From: Deroplatys truncata
Taxonomy: Eukaryota > Arthropoda > Insecta > Mantodea > Mantidae
Assembly (NCBI GenBank): GCA_030765065.1
Contig: CM060982.1
Coordinates: 12,397,630 to 12,461,629 of the forward strand
DNA: 64,000 nucleotides
Direction: 5' to 3'
Positions 1-10,993 of this stretch are shown piece after piece (position 1 is the stretch's first letter; each line of letters opens with the position of its first letter). The notes below the pieces were generated by a model, which was not told the origin of the DNA, did no database searches, and was given only the letters and a program-made list of their open reading frames with translations. Both the position numbers and the translations under genes were made by a program.

Positions 1-591
1 TTTGTAATATTTCTTACATGCAGTAATTGCAACTAGCAAAGCATTTTCAGTTCACAGATCTATAGTGTAAATAATTAAATTTAAGCCTTTTACTGTTTGT
101 GGAGAGAATGTGTAAGGGATTTTTGGCATTGGTGGTTAAAATAATGTGAAATTTTCACATTTTCACCTTTCTGTGAAGTTCTTTATTGGTTTGCTGAGGT
201 AGGCACTGTATGACAGTTAATGTGTAATTGTATAACAGAACTTAAAATTCCGTGCAAGACAATAAACCTTATGTTATTAACATTTTAAAGACTATGAAAA
301 TGTTACATTATACTTAGCAACTAATTTGTGTCTCAAAAATGTATTTGTTGTACACATTTGTAAATGATACTATTATTATTTTAATGTTTATCAAGTTGGG
401 TATTTGTGCTGCTGCTTTGGAATGATTTACTTTCAGGTATTAATGTATGGATTTATATTGCTACTTGCTAACATTATTAGTGCCATTTCTCAGTAACATT
501 TATAGCTCGTATTCTTAAATTGGTATTTTAGGGCCCCTGCATCCATTTAAAGGTTTTTAAGCTGATGTTTGTTTAGAGTAAGCAAATAAAC

Positions 592-640
<49 letters not shown>

Positions 641-3088
641 GCTATATGCTTGAAACAGCATAAATTCCAAATTAAAGCATTTAAAACATGGCCTAATTCT
701 TTTGAGTAGAAATAATACGTTTAACAATATATTTATAAAATACAAAAATACACAAATTATGGAACTTGCATAGGAAAGAGATTAACATTCAGAAGAACCA
801 ATCATTAACAGCTTATTATAAACAAAACTGTAGCAAGCCAAATAAATTTTCTGATATTTCAAAGAACATAATATGATGAGTTTGAGTCTCGCTCTACAGT
901 TGAGAGCCTCATTAATTTCAGGAAGACAAACTGGCAAAATGTCTTCATCTTTTTGAGAATTAACTCCTTTTCCAAATATGAAGTCTTATATTGTTGCATA
1001 TTAATATCACATCGCATTTGATATATTGATATCATGATTAACTTCCTTAGGACCCCCCCCAAAAGTGAAAAGTCTAACATTTCCTTTCACATCATACTTC
1101 CCATAAGACAAATTGACATAAAAGCCTGCAGCTTCTTCAATACAAATTTTTTTAAGTATTGCAAATCATTATATTTAGGCTTAGGCATGGTTACATGTCT
1201 TACTGTGAGAGGAAGCTGAAACTATAATCAACAGAAAGTAATATAAGCAGAGGTACTGATTTTGGGAGAAGGCACTTCTGCCTCCCCAATTTATGATAAT
1301 TTAGTATTGTATAACATAGTCCTACCACAAACATTTTTAGCATGTTAACATGTCTGAATGTAACCAACATATGCTGGGCTGAATATTTTTCTGCTTTTAG
1401 CAATGATACCCTCATGTTTCTTCTTATGTGAAGTTACAGTAAACGTGGCTGTAACAATGTTAATTGTTAATCTCATTAGCAAATATAATTATAATCCATA
1501 AAATGTTTGAACAACTGAATTATTTAATGCTTACAAAAATGAGTTGCAATTCCTTTTCTCATTTGCTCTTCAGTTATTACAAGGGTTGTACAAGCGAAAT
1601 ATTGCTCATTTGCTACAACAGTGTCATATTAACTCAAAATTTGTAAATTTTTGCAGAAGATGTTTTTAGATGTCTTTACATTTTCAAGGTGCCTCAGCTT
1701 TTAAATGAATGTGATGTCAAAACAACTGATGATTTTTGCTAATTAAGTTATGACACTCTATCAGTTAAAAGCAAACTTTGATAAACTCGTACCATAACCC
1801 CCAAATGAGATTTTAGTTTGTTGTTATCATACTGTTGCAATAATTGAGGACCGGCATGGGATCCAAATAGCTGAACACAGTACTTTTTCAAGAGTGAATG
1901 TAGCACTCAATAATTTGGTGCTGGATTGAATGAATATCTATGGAAAATCTACTAGCATCCAGAAAAAATGTAAAGGTTTGCTACACCGGATTGCACCAAT
2001 ATATATTATTAATACAACATTTATTTTTTGTCAATGCATATATAATTGTTTATTCTGTTGGTGCAAGACAACCTCTCCCTCCTTCCCTAACCTTTCCTCT
2101 CTCCAGCTTCCTCATTCTGTGCAACTTACTTGAAAAGTGATAATAAAATTCTTTTGCTGTGGTAAGAATAATAAATTAAAATATGAAGATTTAACAATAC
2201 ACATATTTATGTCTTTTCCTTGTGCTTGCAATGCAATCGAATTATACTGTTTCTCATGGTAATATGTTTGCGTACACCAGTGATAGTACCTAACAAAAGA
2301 TTGCTATTAGCTTGATAAACATTCATCCAATTAAAATCAAGCAATAAAACTTGTCAGAAACATTATATTTATGTAGGTAATTTTGTCACTTAAAAAAACA
2401 AAAAAGGAAATCTTGTCGGGAGGAGCTGGTGATGTAGGAAAGGTCCTAGATACTAATTCTGCATAAGTCACAATTTTTGTGAAGCATATAATGTGTGTAT
2501 TTGACTTATTACATTTAAATAATTACTTTTTTTTATTTTGTTCCCCATTAGAACCGCTTCCTTTAGAAGAAATAAATTAATAGAAAATAAAATAGCTCCG
2601 TTTCTAAGTGGTACCCAAGATGTGTTGTATACTAGTTCTAACCATTCTTCCATTAAGAGGTTACATATGTACATATACAAGAAAATATTTTTAAAATGCC
2701 ACTTTTAGCTTCAAGATAACCTTTATACCAATTATTATTCATTAAAAATTTCCAAATCACTTTCAGTTACAGTTTTATTACAAACTAACAGGACCCACAG
2801 CCCTACTTGTGTTTTTGTGGTAGCAGCAGATGTTTTTATTTTTATTCTTCTTCTCCTCACTCTCTAAACTTTAAAAAACATAGGTAAAGGGTTTGAGAAT
2901 CCATAAACTTGTGGCTCTTCCTTATACTTGATATATGATCAAAACTATAGTTTTATGTAATTACTGATTTACATACAAATAACAACGAAAAACTCACATA
3001 ACTTGTTAATATTCATCTATCGAAATTTTATAGATAACAGAAATATTATGGTTATTGGATAATAAGCGAGATATTTATATTCTTAATT
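1..3088. other. AT-rich DNA without a recognisable gene
   Basis: I find no supported gene here. Short open frames exist on both strands, but they are under about 100 codons, low in complexity and resemble no family I know. Apart from the AAT microsatellite at 592-639, a C-run near 1051 and generally A/T-rich composition, no repeat structure stands out. It could be intergenic or intronic. Confidence 0.6.
592..639. repeat. (AAT)n microsatellite
   Basis: About 16 uninterrupted TAA/AAT units. Reading it on the minus strand gives the poly-isoleucine stretch of a spurious short ORF. Confidence 0.95.
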
Positions 3089-3775
3089 CCACTACGCCTA
3101 CTCATACAGGAAGTATTGTACTGCAGAAAAAATTTATATATCGGGATTTTACCGGAAATGCGGGTTTTAAGGTCTCCTGAAGCCCCCATAAAGCAATTTT
3201 ATGAAAAATGCGCGCTCGGTGTGTGTCTATGTGCGGGCGCGCGCACGTTATTGCGTGTGTGTGGGCAATATGACTCAAAGATGAAAAGTCGGATAAATAC
3301 CAAATTTGGAATATAAGTCCAGCTCTTCCAAGAATACAACAAAGATTTACACGAAATGCCGAAAGAACCCTTGACATGGTACAGTTTTGACTTTTCTTAA
3401 TTTTCTAATAAAAAGAATGGTTCTAACAATTTTGATAAACATACTATATATTTAAGCTACTTTCATGCCAATAAAATGTATAATTTGAATTTTCTGGGAA
3501 TAGCCTATGAAGTCCTCTTTATTCCAAATCACTTTTGTATAATTAGTAAACCATAAGAGATCGAAGTAAATTAATGTAGATCTCGTTAAAGCACACAGTT
3601 TATACCAAATAATTTCTTTTGTGACGTTAACCATTTCCGAGATATTCTTTATTGTCACTTTAACTTTTCAAATACTTTACACTTCTCTCAACTGCAAATC
3701 ACCATTTATTTTTCTTTTTCGTCTTCATGCAAGGGAACAGCATTTCTTAGCTATCACATAGTGACAGACTTTAAA
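3089..3775 (+). repeat. old, diverged HINE-like element copy
   Basis: This is collinear with the dispersed family best preserved at 36144-36986. It shares the opening block (AGGAAGTATTGTA...), the 'cggaaatgcgggttt' and 'ccataaagca' blocks, a GT/GC-rich centre at about 3218-3265, and the later blocks 'aattttctgggaat' and 'taaaccataagagat'. Many substitutions and a degraded end make it one of the two oldest copies in the window. It carries no coding capacity. Confidence 0.75.
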
Positions 3776-4251
3776 AGGATTAGACTAATTTTCTTACACA
3801 TACAACGAAATATATAAATGAGTAATGAAGGTTTATCTGTATTAACAGGAAGTAGATAAAAGAATAAACTTTTGTAAGAATACTTTGTAAAATAGTTAGC
3901 ATAGAAAGTCATGCGAAAGCAATGCATCAGTTTCTTTATTCTGCGCCCTATTAGAACCGTTGTTAAAATGGTATAGCCCATTATGCACGTTAGTATCAAT
4001 GATTAATTTAAAACCTAAAATTAACCACAGATTGTTTGGGGCTACAGCTTTATCCTAATTGCGAATTACTAGATTAAAATCAGTTCCACGCCGACACGAT
4101 TCTTAAAGGAGTGGGTACTAAGTAGGGCCCCAAACTCACGCTAGTGTGGAGCACGGGTACACCTACAAAAATAACAAAAATTTGCCGTGCATTAAAGCTC
4201 AAAACACTCAGCATGCTATGATGAAATCTCGTGTAAAGTCCTAAATGCCTG

Positions 4252-4369
4252 TTTCTCTGCAATAACTACACCATTATGTCATATATTTAACGAGTCTCTC
4301 AGAAATGAAATTTCTCTGCAATAACTACACCATTATGTCATATATTTAACGAGTCTCTCAGAAATGAAA
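4252..4369. repeat. perfect 59-bp tandem duplication
   Basis: The 59-bp block starting TTTCTCTGCAATAACTACAC occurs twice head to tail (4252-4310 and 4311-4369) with no difference visible to me. That implies a very recent slippage or duplication, or an assembly stutter. The surrounding 3776-4869 has no recognisable gene. It contains a run of about ten G at about 4419. Confidence 0.9.
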
Positions 4370-4869
4370 TTTTGCCGGGTATACTTAAATATGATGTAGT
4401 CATACCATTGTTCAAGGGGGGGGGGGTGGATAAACACAAATTGCAGACCCAATGACTTTTACCAACATTTTCAAACATTTTTGAAAAGTTAACCCTTAAA
4501 TACTACTTTGGATCATGATGAGGACAATGATATAAAACTGTTATAAACACTGTTCAAATAGATTAAAGCACACCCTTTTTGGTTATATACATGTGATACA
4601 TTCTCATTTTCAATCTATTAGAATTAAGATTGTCACAATTAGCATACACATTGTGTAAATAACTTTATTTTATTACCAATTATTTTATCCTCTTTGACTA
4701 GATATTTCAAATAGTACACTATTGAGTTATTGTAATGCTAAACAACTGCAGACGAAATTCAAGTTGGTTGATTCTTTATTTTATAAAGAAGTTAGTTTCT
4801 CAATATAACAATGTATTTTTTATACTAATACAATCTCACATAGCATTTATAATTCTGCACTAATTAAAT

Positions 4870-5232
4870 TCAATATCTGTTTACCCTCCTCTTATGTAGG
4901 ACTTACACCCCCCAGCGGGTGCCTGGGGTCAGTGGCCCGTCGAGGAGCAGACACTCATGGATCAGACAGAGCATCCAGGATGGGTAATCAGCCCGATGCC
5001 TGGTATGGGACGAAGGAAGTAGATGAAACGAAATGTTGGTGAAATGGAGGAAAGGAAAGGTGATGATGGAGCAGTTGATGGAATGAATGGCGGGGGAAAC
5101 CGGAGAACCCGGAGAAAACCCGCCCAGACGCCGCTTCGTCCACCACAAATCCCACATGCAGGTCCCTGGGATTGAACCCGGGCCGCCTCGGTGGGAGGCG
5201 AGCGGTCTAACCACTCGGCCACGGCGCCGCCC
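4870..5232 (-). mobile_element. tRNA-derived SINE with 13-bp target duplication
   Basis: The minus strand begins at 5232 with a tRNA-like head carrying a pol III A box (TGGCCGAGTGG) and B box (GGTTCAATCCC). An unrelated body of about 280 bp follows, down to 4870. GCACTAATTAAAT flanks the unit at 4857-4869 and 5233-5245, a clean target-site duplication that fixes both ends. The head resembles a class II (Ser/Leu-like) tRNA, but the remainder does not fold as a tRNA, so this is a SINE and not a tRNA gene. Two open frames on the minus strand are incidental. Confidence 0.9.
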
Positions 5233-5278
5233 GCACTAATTAAATGAATTATTATATTCTGTAAACAGTTATACCTCT

Positions 5279-5352
5279 TAGTAGATATGTAGGTAGGCAG
5301 GTGGATGGGTGGGCGGGTGAGTCGGAGGGCGGGCGGGGGGCGGGCGGGTGGT
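5279..5352. repeat. G-rich degenerate simple repeat
   Basis: Degenerate GTAGG, GTGG and GGCGG units pass into a run dominated by GGGCGG. Its composition is very unlike the AT-rich neighbours. It sits immediately upstream of the decayed mariner and may mark the junction where the mariner 5' end was lost. No coding role is supported; the proline-rich minus-strand frame is an artefact of the repeat. Confidence 0.7.
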
Positions 5353-5389
5353 GTATCTGAGCTCCGTCGGAATTATGCTACGCTCTAAA

Positions 5390-6107
5390 GTAGGACGTGT
5401 TAACGTCAAATTCCTCACAAAACTTGGAAACCCGCTACAGAAACTTACGATTTGTTGAAACAAGTTTAGGGTGATCAGTGTCTATCTCGTACGCAAGTTT
5501 TCGAGTGGTTAAGAGGTTCAAGGACGGCAGTGAAGTCGTCGAAGACAATTCCAAAATCGGGCCGTCTTTCCACTTCTAAGACTGAAGCGAATGTGGAGAT
5601 GGTCGGTAGAGTTGTTCGAAAAGACCGCCTGAAGGGTACCTGAAGTCAGACGTCAATCAAGTTTATTGTACAACTGTTCTGAAGGTCCTCCGTGAGCGTG
5701 TGTGACGAAGGAGACCAGATCTGTGGAAGAATCGCTCTTGGATTCTTCATCAGGATAACGCGCCGGCCCATAACGCGATGTCTGTGAAGAGGTTTTTGTC
5801 GAAAAACAATATTCCAGTGATGGAATATCCACCGTATTTGCTTGATCTAGCACCATGAAACTTTTTTCTCTTCCCAAAAGTGAAGTCTACGCTCAAAGGA
5901 ACCAGGTTCGAGTCCGTGGATGTAGTGAAGGAAAAAGCGATGAGACTCCTCAACAGCACAACAGAAAAAGACTTGCAGCACTGCTACCAACAGTGGAAAA
6001 TTTGTATGGAGCTATGCAGGGATTGGGAAGGGGACAGCATTTCAGTTGTGTAAGTTTTTCAATAAAGAGTTAGAGCATCAGTCCGGTTTCTTTATTGCCA
6101 CACCTCG
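5390..6107 (+). pseudogene. mariner-family transposase, internally deleted and frameshifted
   Basis: Translation in shifting frames gives the mariner N-terminal helix-turn-helix region (VNVKFLTKLG, then VFEW, KSGRLSTSKTEANVE). After an abrupt jump comes the C-terminal catalytic part: RPDLWKNRSWILHQDNAPAHN, then 'YPPYLLDLAP' followed by a stop where the family usually has D. 'FFLFPKVKSTLKGTRFESV' and a closing 'EKDLQHCYQQW' block come next. Roughly the middle third of the protein, including the first catalytic aspartate, is missing. The 3' end reads TTTATTGCCACACCTCG and abuts TA (6108-6109), as expected for a mariner inverted repeat next to its TA target. I could not find the matching 5' repeat. 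This is a dead copy, confidently mariner (DD34D type). Confidence 0.9.
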
Positions 6108-6109
6108 TA

Positions 6110-7330
6110 GATCTGGGAATCTTGTTGTAGATGATCGGTAGTCCTCCATCTTGAGCAGCTGCTTAGGCCAATATCAGCCATCTCATTGCCAGTATTCCTA
6201 CATGCGCTTCAACACTCGGAAGTGGATTTTTTCATTGATTTTGTTGCAGGGATGTTAAAGTGGTTGTAATGTCCTCCACGATTGAGTTATGTTTGCTGCT
6301 GTTAAGCAATATATCTAGGGTTACTTTGCTGTCAGAGTAAATTGCTGCTGTCCTTTCTTCAATCGTCAAGTCTCTGTTGCTTTGAAGCTCTTGTAGCACT
6401 TTCAATGTGGCTATTTGTTCTGCCTGGTTGCTTCAGCACTTACCATCCAATCTATATTTCAGTTGATAAATGGATTCTTCATTTATTCACAACACTGCTG
6501 CATCTCCAAACTTCTCTCCTACTTTACTCCCAATTGTATGGATCCGAAGACATAATCAGTAGTATCCTGAGCTTCTATAATGTCAGGCATTTCTGCAGGA
6601 TGTTGTCATTTACTTGGTGACAAGGTTGCATCGTAGTTTTCTTGTTCGTGTGTAGCAGCAATAGTGTTATTTTAACACTGATGGTTATATCAATGGGTTC
6701 AATACCAGCTACTACACAATAAGCATAATAGGAAATAATTCTGTACCCTTTTGTAATATTAGCATTTAATAATCTCTGTATTATCTGTATTTTCTTAAGT
6801 TCTTTCGGTTTTGCAGGGCAGCCCCTCAAAATGGAGCTCCATATGTTATTCCTGGCTCTATAGCACCTTTATACTTGGTGTGTAACGCTTTGTTTCCAAG
6901 CCTCCAAGTGAATTTTGCAGACTGGGATAGTTAGTGTATTAAGCTTTTCGTTTCATCATGTAATGATCAACATAATGGTTGAATCTGAACGTTTTGTTGA
7001 TTTATATGCCAAAGTATTTGATATGTGTACTTGCTCAATAGCTTTGTTTTCTTTGGCCCATAATTCAGTTTTCCTCATATTCTATTTGGTAAAATGTTCA
7101 GCATCTAGTATACTCTTCCCCTTTGTCATAATTAGCACATTGTCTGCAAAAGTAATTACTTCTGTTCACTGACAGACTTATAAATTGAGCAGAGAATTAT
7201 ATAGAATGTTCCAGAATCTGGGTCCACAACACGGCCCTTGTGGGCACCCCTTCTTAACTTGTTTTCCATCTTGAACTCATCAGAGCAAAGGCTGGCCATC
7301 CTATCTTTGAAATAATCTTGGGATAACTTG
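6110..7330 (-). pseudogene. LINE fragment: RT C-terminal part and RNase H domain
   Basis: This is the 3' part of a minus-strand non-LTR retrotransposon. From high to low coordinates the translation shows the RT motif GVPQGP near 7245-7225 (usual form G-x-PQG), then 'EVITFADNVLIM' near 7160-7130 (the YADD box altered to FADN). A thumb/connection region follows. The RNase H domain contains 'YQLKYRLDGKC', 'NQAEQIATLK' and 'AAIYSDSKVTLDILLNS'. Stops and frameshifts interrupt it. The presence of RNase H suggests the R1/LOA/I group rather than Jockey. The upstream half continues at 9209, across a DNA transposon insertion. Its 3' end near 6110 abuts the mariner remnant. Confidence 0.85.
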
Positions 7331-7332
7331 TA

Positions 7333-7616
7333 CAGGGTGAATCACCTAAAACTTGCACCCCAAATATTTTGGAAATGGAAAGTGCTATTGATGTGCAGTT
7401 TTCACAGCATTGATTGGTAGTCAAGAGCTAGTACATTTAGCGTATAAATAGAGTTTAATAATACTTAGAAAGTGTATTTTCTGAGCAAACATACAATTTT
7501 TAAATGGAAAAATACCTAGTTACATCAACAGAATAAAGGTAGGGTAAATTAGAGTGTCAGTGGCGTTTATTGCAGGATTCTAGTGCAAGTGGTTTACGAG
7601 AAATCGTATTTTGAAA
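7333..7616. repeat. left terminal inverted repeat
   Basis: It pairs with 8923-9206 over its whole length, with scattered mismatches and small indels. It begins CAGGGTGAATCACCTAAAAC and ends near TTCTAGTGCAAGTGGTTTAC plus about 20 bp. The outermost eight bases differ most from the partner. Confidence 0.9.
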
Positions 7617-7742
7617 AGTTTCCACCCCGACAACTGTTTGTCCCATTCAACCTGCTTAGTTGCTAGGTACGATGTTGTTGTGTTTGTTTGCATTGTGTTT
7701 TCTGTTCATTGATTGCATTGCGACTTTCTGATCAGTTAGTTT

Positions 7743-8830
7743 GTGACAGTTCAAGCAGCAAGTCATGAGTGGAAGATGGGGTTTACTAATGCAGAAAAAG
7801 CCGACATGCTCATGGTGTATGGAGAGTGTAGGAAGAATGCAGTTCGTTCCTGTACGGTGTATGCCGAAACGTATCCCAATAGACGTCAACCATCTCGGAA
7901 GTTATTTATCAAACTCTTCAACCAATTACGTTAAAGTGGTACTGTAACACCTAGAAAACGTAAAAGAAACAAACAAGTAACTGGAGAAGAGGCAGAAATT
8001 AATGTTTTTGCTGCCGTTGCAGTAGATCCGCAAATTAGTTCCCGCACAATCGCACGTGGAGAGGCATAAGTCAGGCAAGTGTACTGCGCATTCTCCATCG
8101 ACATAGGTTCCATCCCTATCACATCTCTTTCCATCAAGAGCTGCATGGAAACGATTTTGAGAATCGTGTTAACTTTTGTACATGGGCATTAAGACACGAT
8201 ACTCCAGATCCTGTTTAGTGATGAGACAACATTCACTAATCATGGCCAGATAAACCGCAGAAACGTGCACTATTGGTCCATTGACAATCCCCGTTGGCTT
8301 CGTCAGGTAGAACGTCAGCGTCCATGGAGTTTAAACGTGTGGTGTGGGATAGTGAACCATCAGCTCATAGGCCCTTTGTTCGTAGAAGGAACAATGAACT
8401 TGCACAAGTATCGCAGCCTCCTGACAGACCATCTGCCACAGATGCTAGAAGACGTTTCTTTGCAGACTAGGAGGAACCTGTGGTACCAACATGATGGTTG
8501 TCCAGCCCATAGCGCATGAAGTACTTACAGCTTGTCTTAATGGATTGTTTCCAAATCGCTGGATTGGACGAAGAGGACCTACCTTGCCGGCCCGTTCACC
8601 GGATCTGACCCCTTTAGACTCTTTCTGTGGGGGGAAGGCTGAAAGACACTGTCTACAAGGATGTACCAACTACGCCAGAGGATATGAAACGACGTATTAC
8701 TGCTGCCTGCTCTGAAATTTCCGCTGAAATGCTAGAACGTGTGCAGCAGTGTTTCCAAGCAGACTGGAAGCGTGTATTGAAGCTGCCGGTGATCATTTTG
8801 AACACAACCTTTGAAGGGCTATGTTAGCTT
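7743..8830 (+). pseudogene. Tc1/mariner-like transposase, several frameshifts
   Basis: This is the transposase remnant between the long inverted repeats. Frames switch several times. The N-terminal piece is near 7743-7934 (FTNAEKADMLMVYGECRKNA, a helix-turn-helix-like start). The catalytic core follows: 'LFSDETTFTNHGQINRRNVH' carries the first aspartate (near 8210-8270). 'LWYQHDGCPAHSA' at about 8478-8519 carries the second. 'ARSPDLTPLDS' near 8600-8630 carries the third. 'WGRLKDTVYKDVPTTPEDMK' and a C-terminal helical tail end near 8827. The family is common in insects. At least three frameshifts plus an in-frame stop make it non-functional. Confidence 0.88.
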
Positions 8831-8922
8831 TACTTGTAAGAATCCACAGAAGTATTATAATTCCCATTTGTTTTTCTTTAGTTTCTGCTACCACAGGTTG
8901 TACAAGTGTCGGTACGCAAAAG

Positions 8923-9206
8923 CTTCAAAATAAAATTTCTCGTTAACCATTTGCACTAGAATCTTGCAACAAACGCCACTGACATTCTAATTTACCCTAC
9001 CGTTATGCTGTTGATGTAACTAGGCATTGCTCCATTTAAAAATTGGATGTTTGCTCAAAACATACACTTTCTCAGTATTATTAAAATCTTTTTATAGGCT
9101 AAGTGTACGAGCCCCTGACTACCAATCAATGCTGTGAAAACTGCACATCAATAGCACTTTCCATTTCCGAAATATTTTCGGTGCAAGTTTTAGGTGATTC
9201 ATGTAG
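8923..9206. repeat. right terminal inverted repeat
   Basis: Reverse complement of 7333-7616. It ends GGTGATTCATGTAG next to the TA target at 9207-9208. The stretch 8831-8922 between the transposase and this repeat holds nothing else I can identify. Confidence 0.9.
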
Positions 9207-9208
9207 TA

Positions 9209-9890
9209 TAAGCTGCTTGGGCATTTTACATTTCTTAATTTGTTTAAGATGCTAGGCCACCAGGCAGCGTCAATAGCACCTTTAACTTCCAGGCTTACTG
9301 GAATAATGTATCCTTACTACTGTAAATTATTTTAAACTAATATTTTCACTGTCATAGCTGCATCGGCAGTACCTTGTTTGGTCATAAATCCATACTGCCT
9401 TGTATAAACAGGTTTCGCGATTTGATGTGGTGCGTTATTCTATTTATCATAAGCTTTTCTAAGATTTTTTCATTTATATTCATAAACTTATTGGTCTACA
9501 TTTTGTCACACTTTCACTTTCCGCTTTACCATGCTTGACAAAGGGAATTGTCACTGAGCGCTTTCATCTTACAGAGAATATACTAGTTTTCGGGCGCTTG
9601 TTGTACATCGAAGTATGGAATTGTGGGAAGCTCTTGAAGGCAATGAGCAGATATCGCTTGTTATCGCATCTTCTCCCGGTGTCTTTTTCGGTTTGAAACT
9701 TTTTATAACCCTCATTATTTCTGCAGTTGTAAATTCCTTGTAGTCTGGTGTATCCATCAGTTGTGCTGATCCACTCATAAGTTCTTTATGTTGATCGGTG
9801 TCGTCCTCTTCACTGTCTACAGGAGTGAAGCATATCTTAGTGTGCTTAGGATGTCGTCGGTGTAGATTCTGTCTTCTTTCTAAGTGTGGG
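9209..9890 (-). pseudogene. LINE fragment: RT N-terminal part
   Basis: This is the upstream half of the LINE interrupted by the Tc1/mariner insertion. From 9780 downward the minus strand gives 'KEFTTAEIMRVIKSFKPKKT' followed by PGEDAI, the usual start of a non-LTR RT (normally K-A-P-G-x-D). It continues 'KILEKLMINRITHHIAK', 'QYGFMTKQGTADAAM' and 'LEVKGAIDAAWWPSILNKLR', the last normally LD-x-KGAFD and containing the first catalytic aspartate, here lost. The reading resumes with the RT active-site region at 7330. Stops and shifts show decay. It abuts the gag-LTR array near 9900. Confidence 0.85.
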
Positions 9891-10210
9891 GAGGGAAAAC
9901 TGCCCTCCCGTTTGGCGAGCTATCATCTTGTATACGGCGGTCCATGGATTTGAACCATCGGGGCACTACAGAATTCCTGAAGTTCTCTGGAGTTCTCTGA
10001 AGTTCTTGTAGTTTCGTCGATTCTTTTCTCTTTTTCTTGCCTATTCTGGCCCAACGTTTAAGTGCCAATTTGAAGGTTGTATTGTTGTAATGTGGTTCCA
10101 CTATTGGGGAGCCAATCTTGATGAAGTAATTGCACCACGTATGGTACAAACTTTCCGATGGCCTTGCCCCAACGTTCAGCAATCAACTTTGTATTTTAAT
10201 GTTTTCTTTA

Positions 10211-10213
<3 letters not shown>

Positions 10214-10265
<52 letters not shown>
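10214..10265. repeat. (TA)n microsatellite in LTR A
   Basis: About 26 uninterrupted AT dinucleotides. The paralogous position in LTR B (near 13245) has only a short 'attatatac', so the expansion arose after the LTRs separated. Confidence 0.95.
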
Positions 10266-10270
<5 letters not shown>

Positions 10271-10749
10271 GTTTGCCTTAACTGCGTCAGTATTAATTTG
10301 TAGAAACTTGTATCTCTTAGCAGGGGGTGATGTGGCTTAAGAATATAGGCTTACACAAATTATAATTTTTACTTCACTCCTTTTAATAATCCTTCACACG
10401 ATTAAATAACACTTCACTTATATAGAGCGCTGTAAGATTATTTATTAATTACTTGCAACTTTTAACATGTAAACTTTATAATATTCTCAGCATAATGAAT
10501 TTTCGTCTCACACTGAATACGTACCGAACGAATGAACTGTTGGGTTGGGAGCGCTGTCTGCTAGCGACTGGCATTTACCGCTTAAATTTGTAAATTTCTC
10601 TATTTCAAGTTTAATTTTATTTCAATAGAATACTTGTATTTGACTTTCAGCTTTTCTAGGTTTTGATTGGCTATTTATAAACTGTTTTAAATATTACAAT
10701 ATTGTTCCAATAATTATTACTAACATTATTAAACTTTCCAAATTATTGT

Positions 10750-10993
10750 AATTAATTGTTCTTTCACACAAGCCGTGTGTTGGACAGGGTTGGAAAGGTA
10801 GAATCAGATGACTGAAAAATTCAATGATTTGAACCACGAATCTCCCGGTCTCTGTCCGGTTGCTCTAACCACTGAGCTACCATGGCAACATGCCGGCACG
10901 CCATTAAATTCTCCAGCTGACTCGCATTTTTTCCCGGTAAACCACAAGGAGATCTCAAATTGTATTGAGATGTCATACCCCAATAGTCGCAAT
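10750..10993 (-). mobile_element. tRNA-derived SINE inserted in LTR A
   Basis: LTR B has no counterpart of this roughly 245-bp block, so it is an insertion. On the minus strand a tRNA-like module (near 10890-10820) carries an A box within ATGGTAGCTCAGTGGTTAGA and a B box GGTTCAAATC. Unrelated sequence lies on both sides, including a leading segment containing 'ATCTCCTTGTGGTTTACC'. Short A/T-rich similarity (aaattattgt and aatttattattgt) flanks it and may be the target duplication. It differs from the 4870-5232 SINE. The 60-90 ORF codons on either strand are incidental. Confidence 0.82.

Larger units (their letters stand above)
7333..9206 (+). mobile_element. Tc1/mariner-superfamily element with long inverted repeats
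   Basis: This complete insertion is 1,874 bp long and is bounded by about 284-bp inverted repeats (7333-7616 and 8923-9206). It is flanked by TA on both sides (7331-7332 and 9207-9208), the target duplication of the superfamily. It lies inside the RT region of the minus-strand LINE, whose reading resumes on either side. The enclosed transposase is broken, so the copy is immobile on its own. The terminal repeats are far longer than the roughly 30 bp of classical mariners. Confidence 0.93.

Noticed and set aside
4903..5222. Minus-strand 103- and 86-residue ORFs
   Set aside because: They read through the SINE, including its tRNA-like head. They are incidental.
5150..5232. tRNA gene on the minus strand
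   Set aside because: A and B boxes are good, but the unit lacks a closing acceptor stem, continues into a long body and is flanked by target duplications, so it is a SINE. The same applies to 10820-10890, 25173-25240, 27250-27318, 59830-59910 and the units in the arms.
9925..9960. GGTTCAAATCC B box (minus strand) near 9945
   Set aside because: It is isolated, without an A box at the right distance or a recognisable SINE body. Too little to call.
9880..10182. 100-residue minus-strand ORF, similar to 12903-13199
   Set aside because: Both frames start inside an LTR and run across the primer-site region into the leader. The shared protein similarity reflects duplicated DNA. A short leader peptide cannot be excluded.
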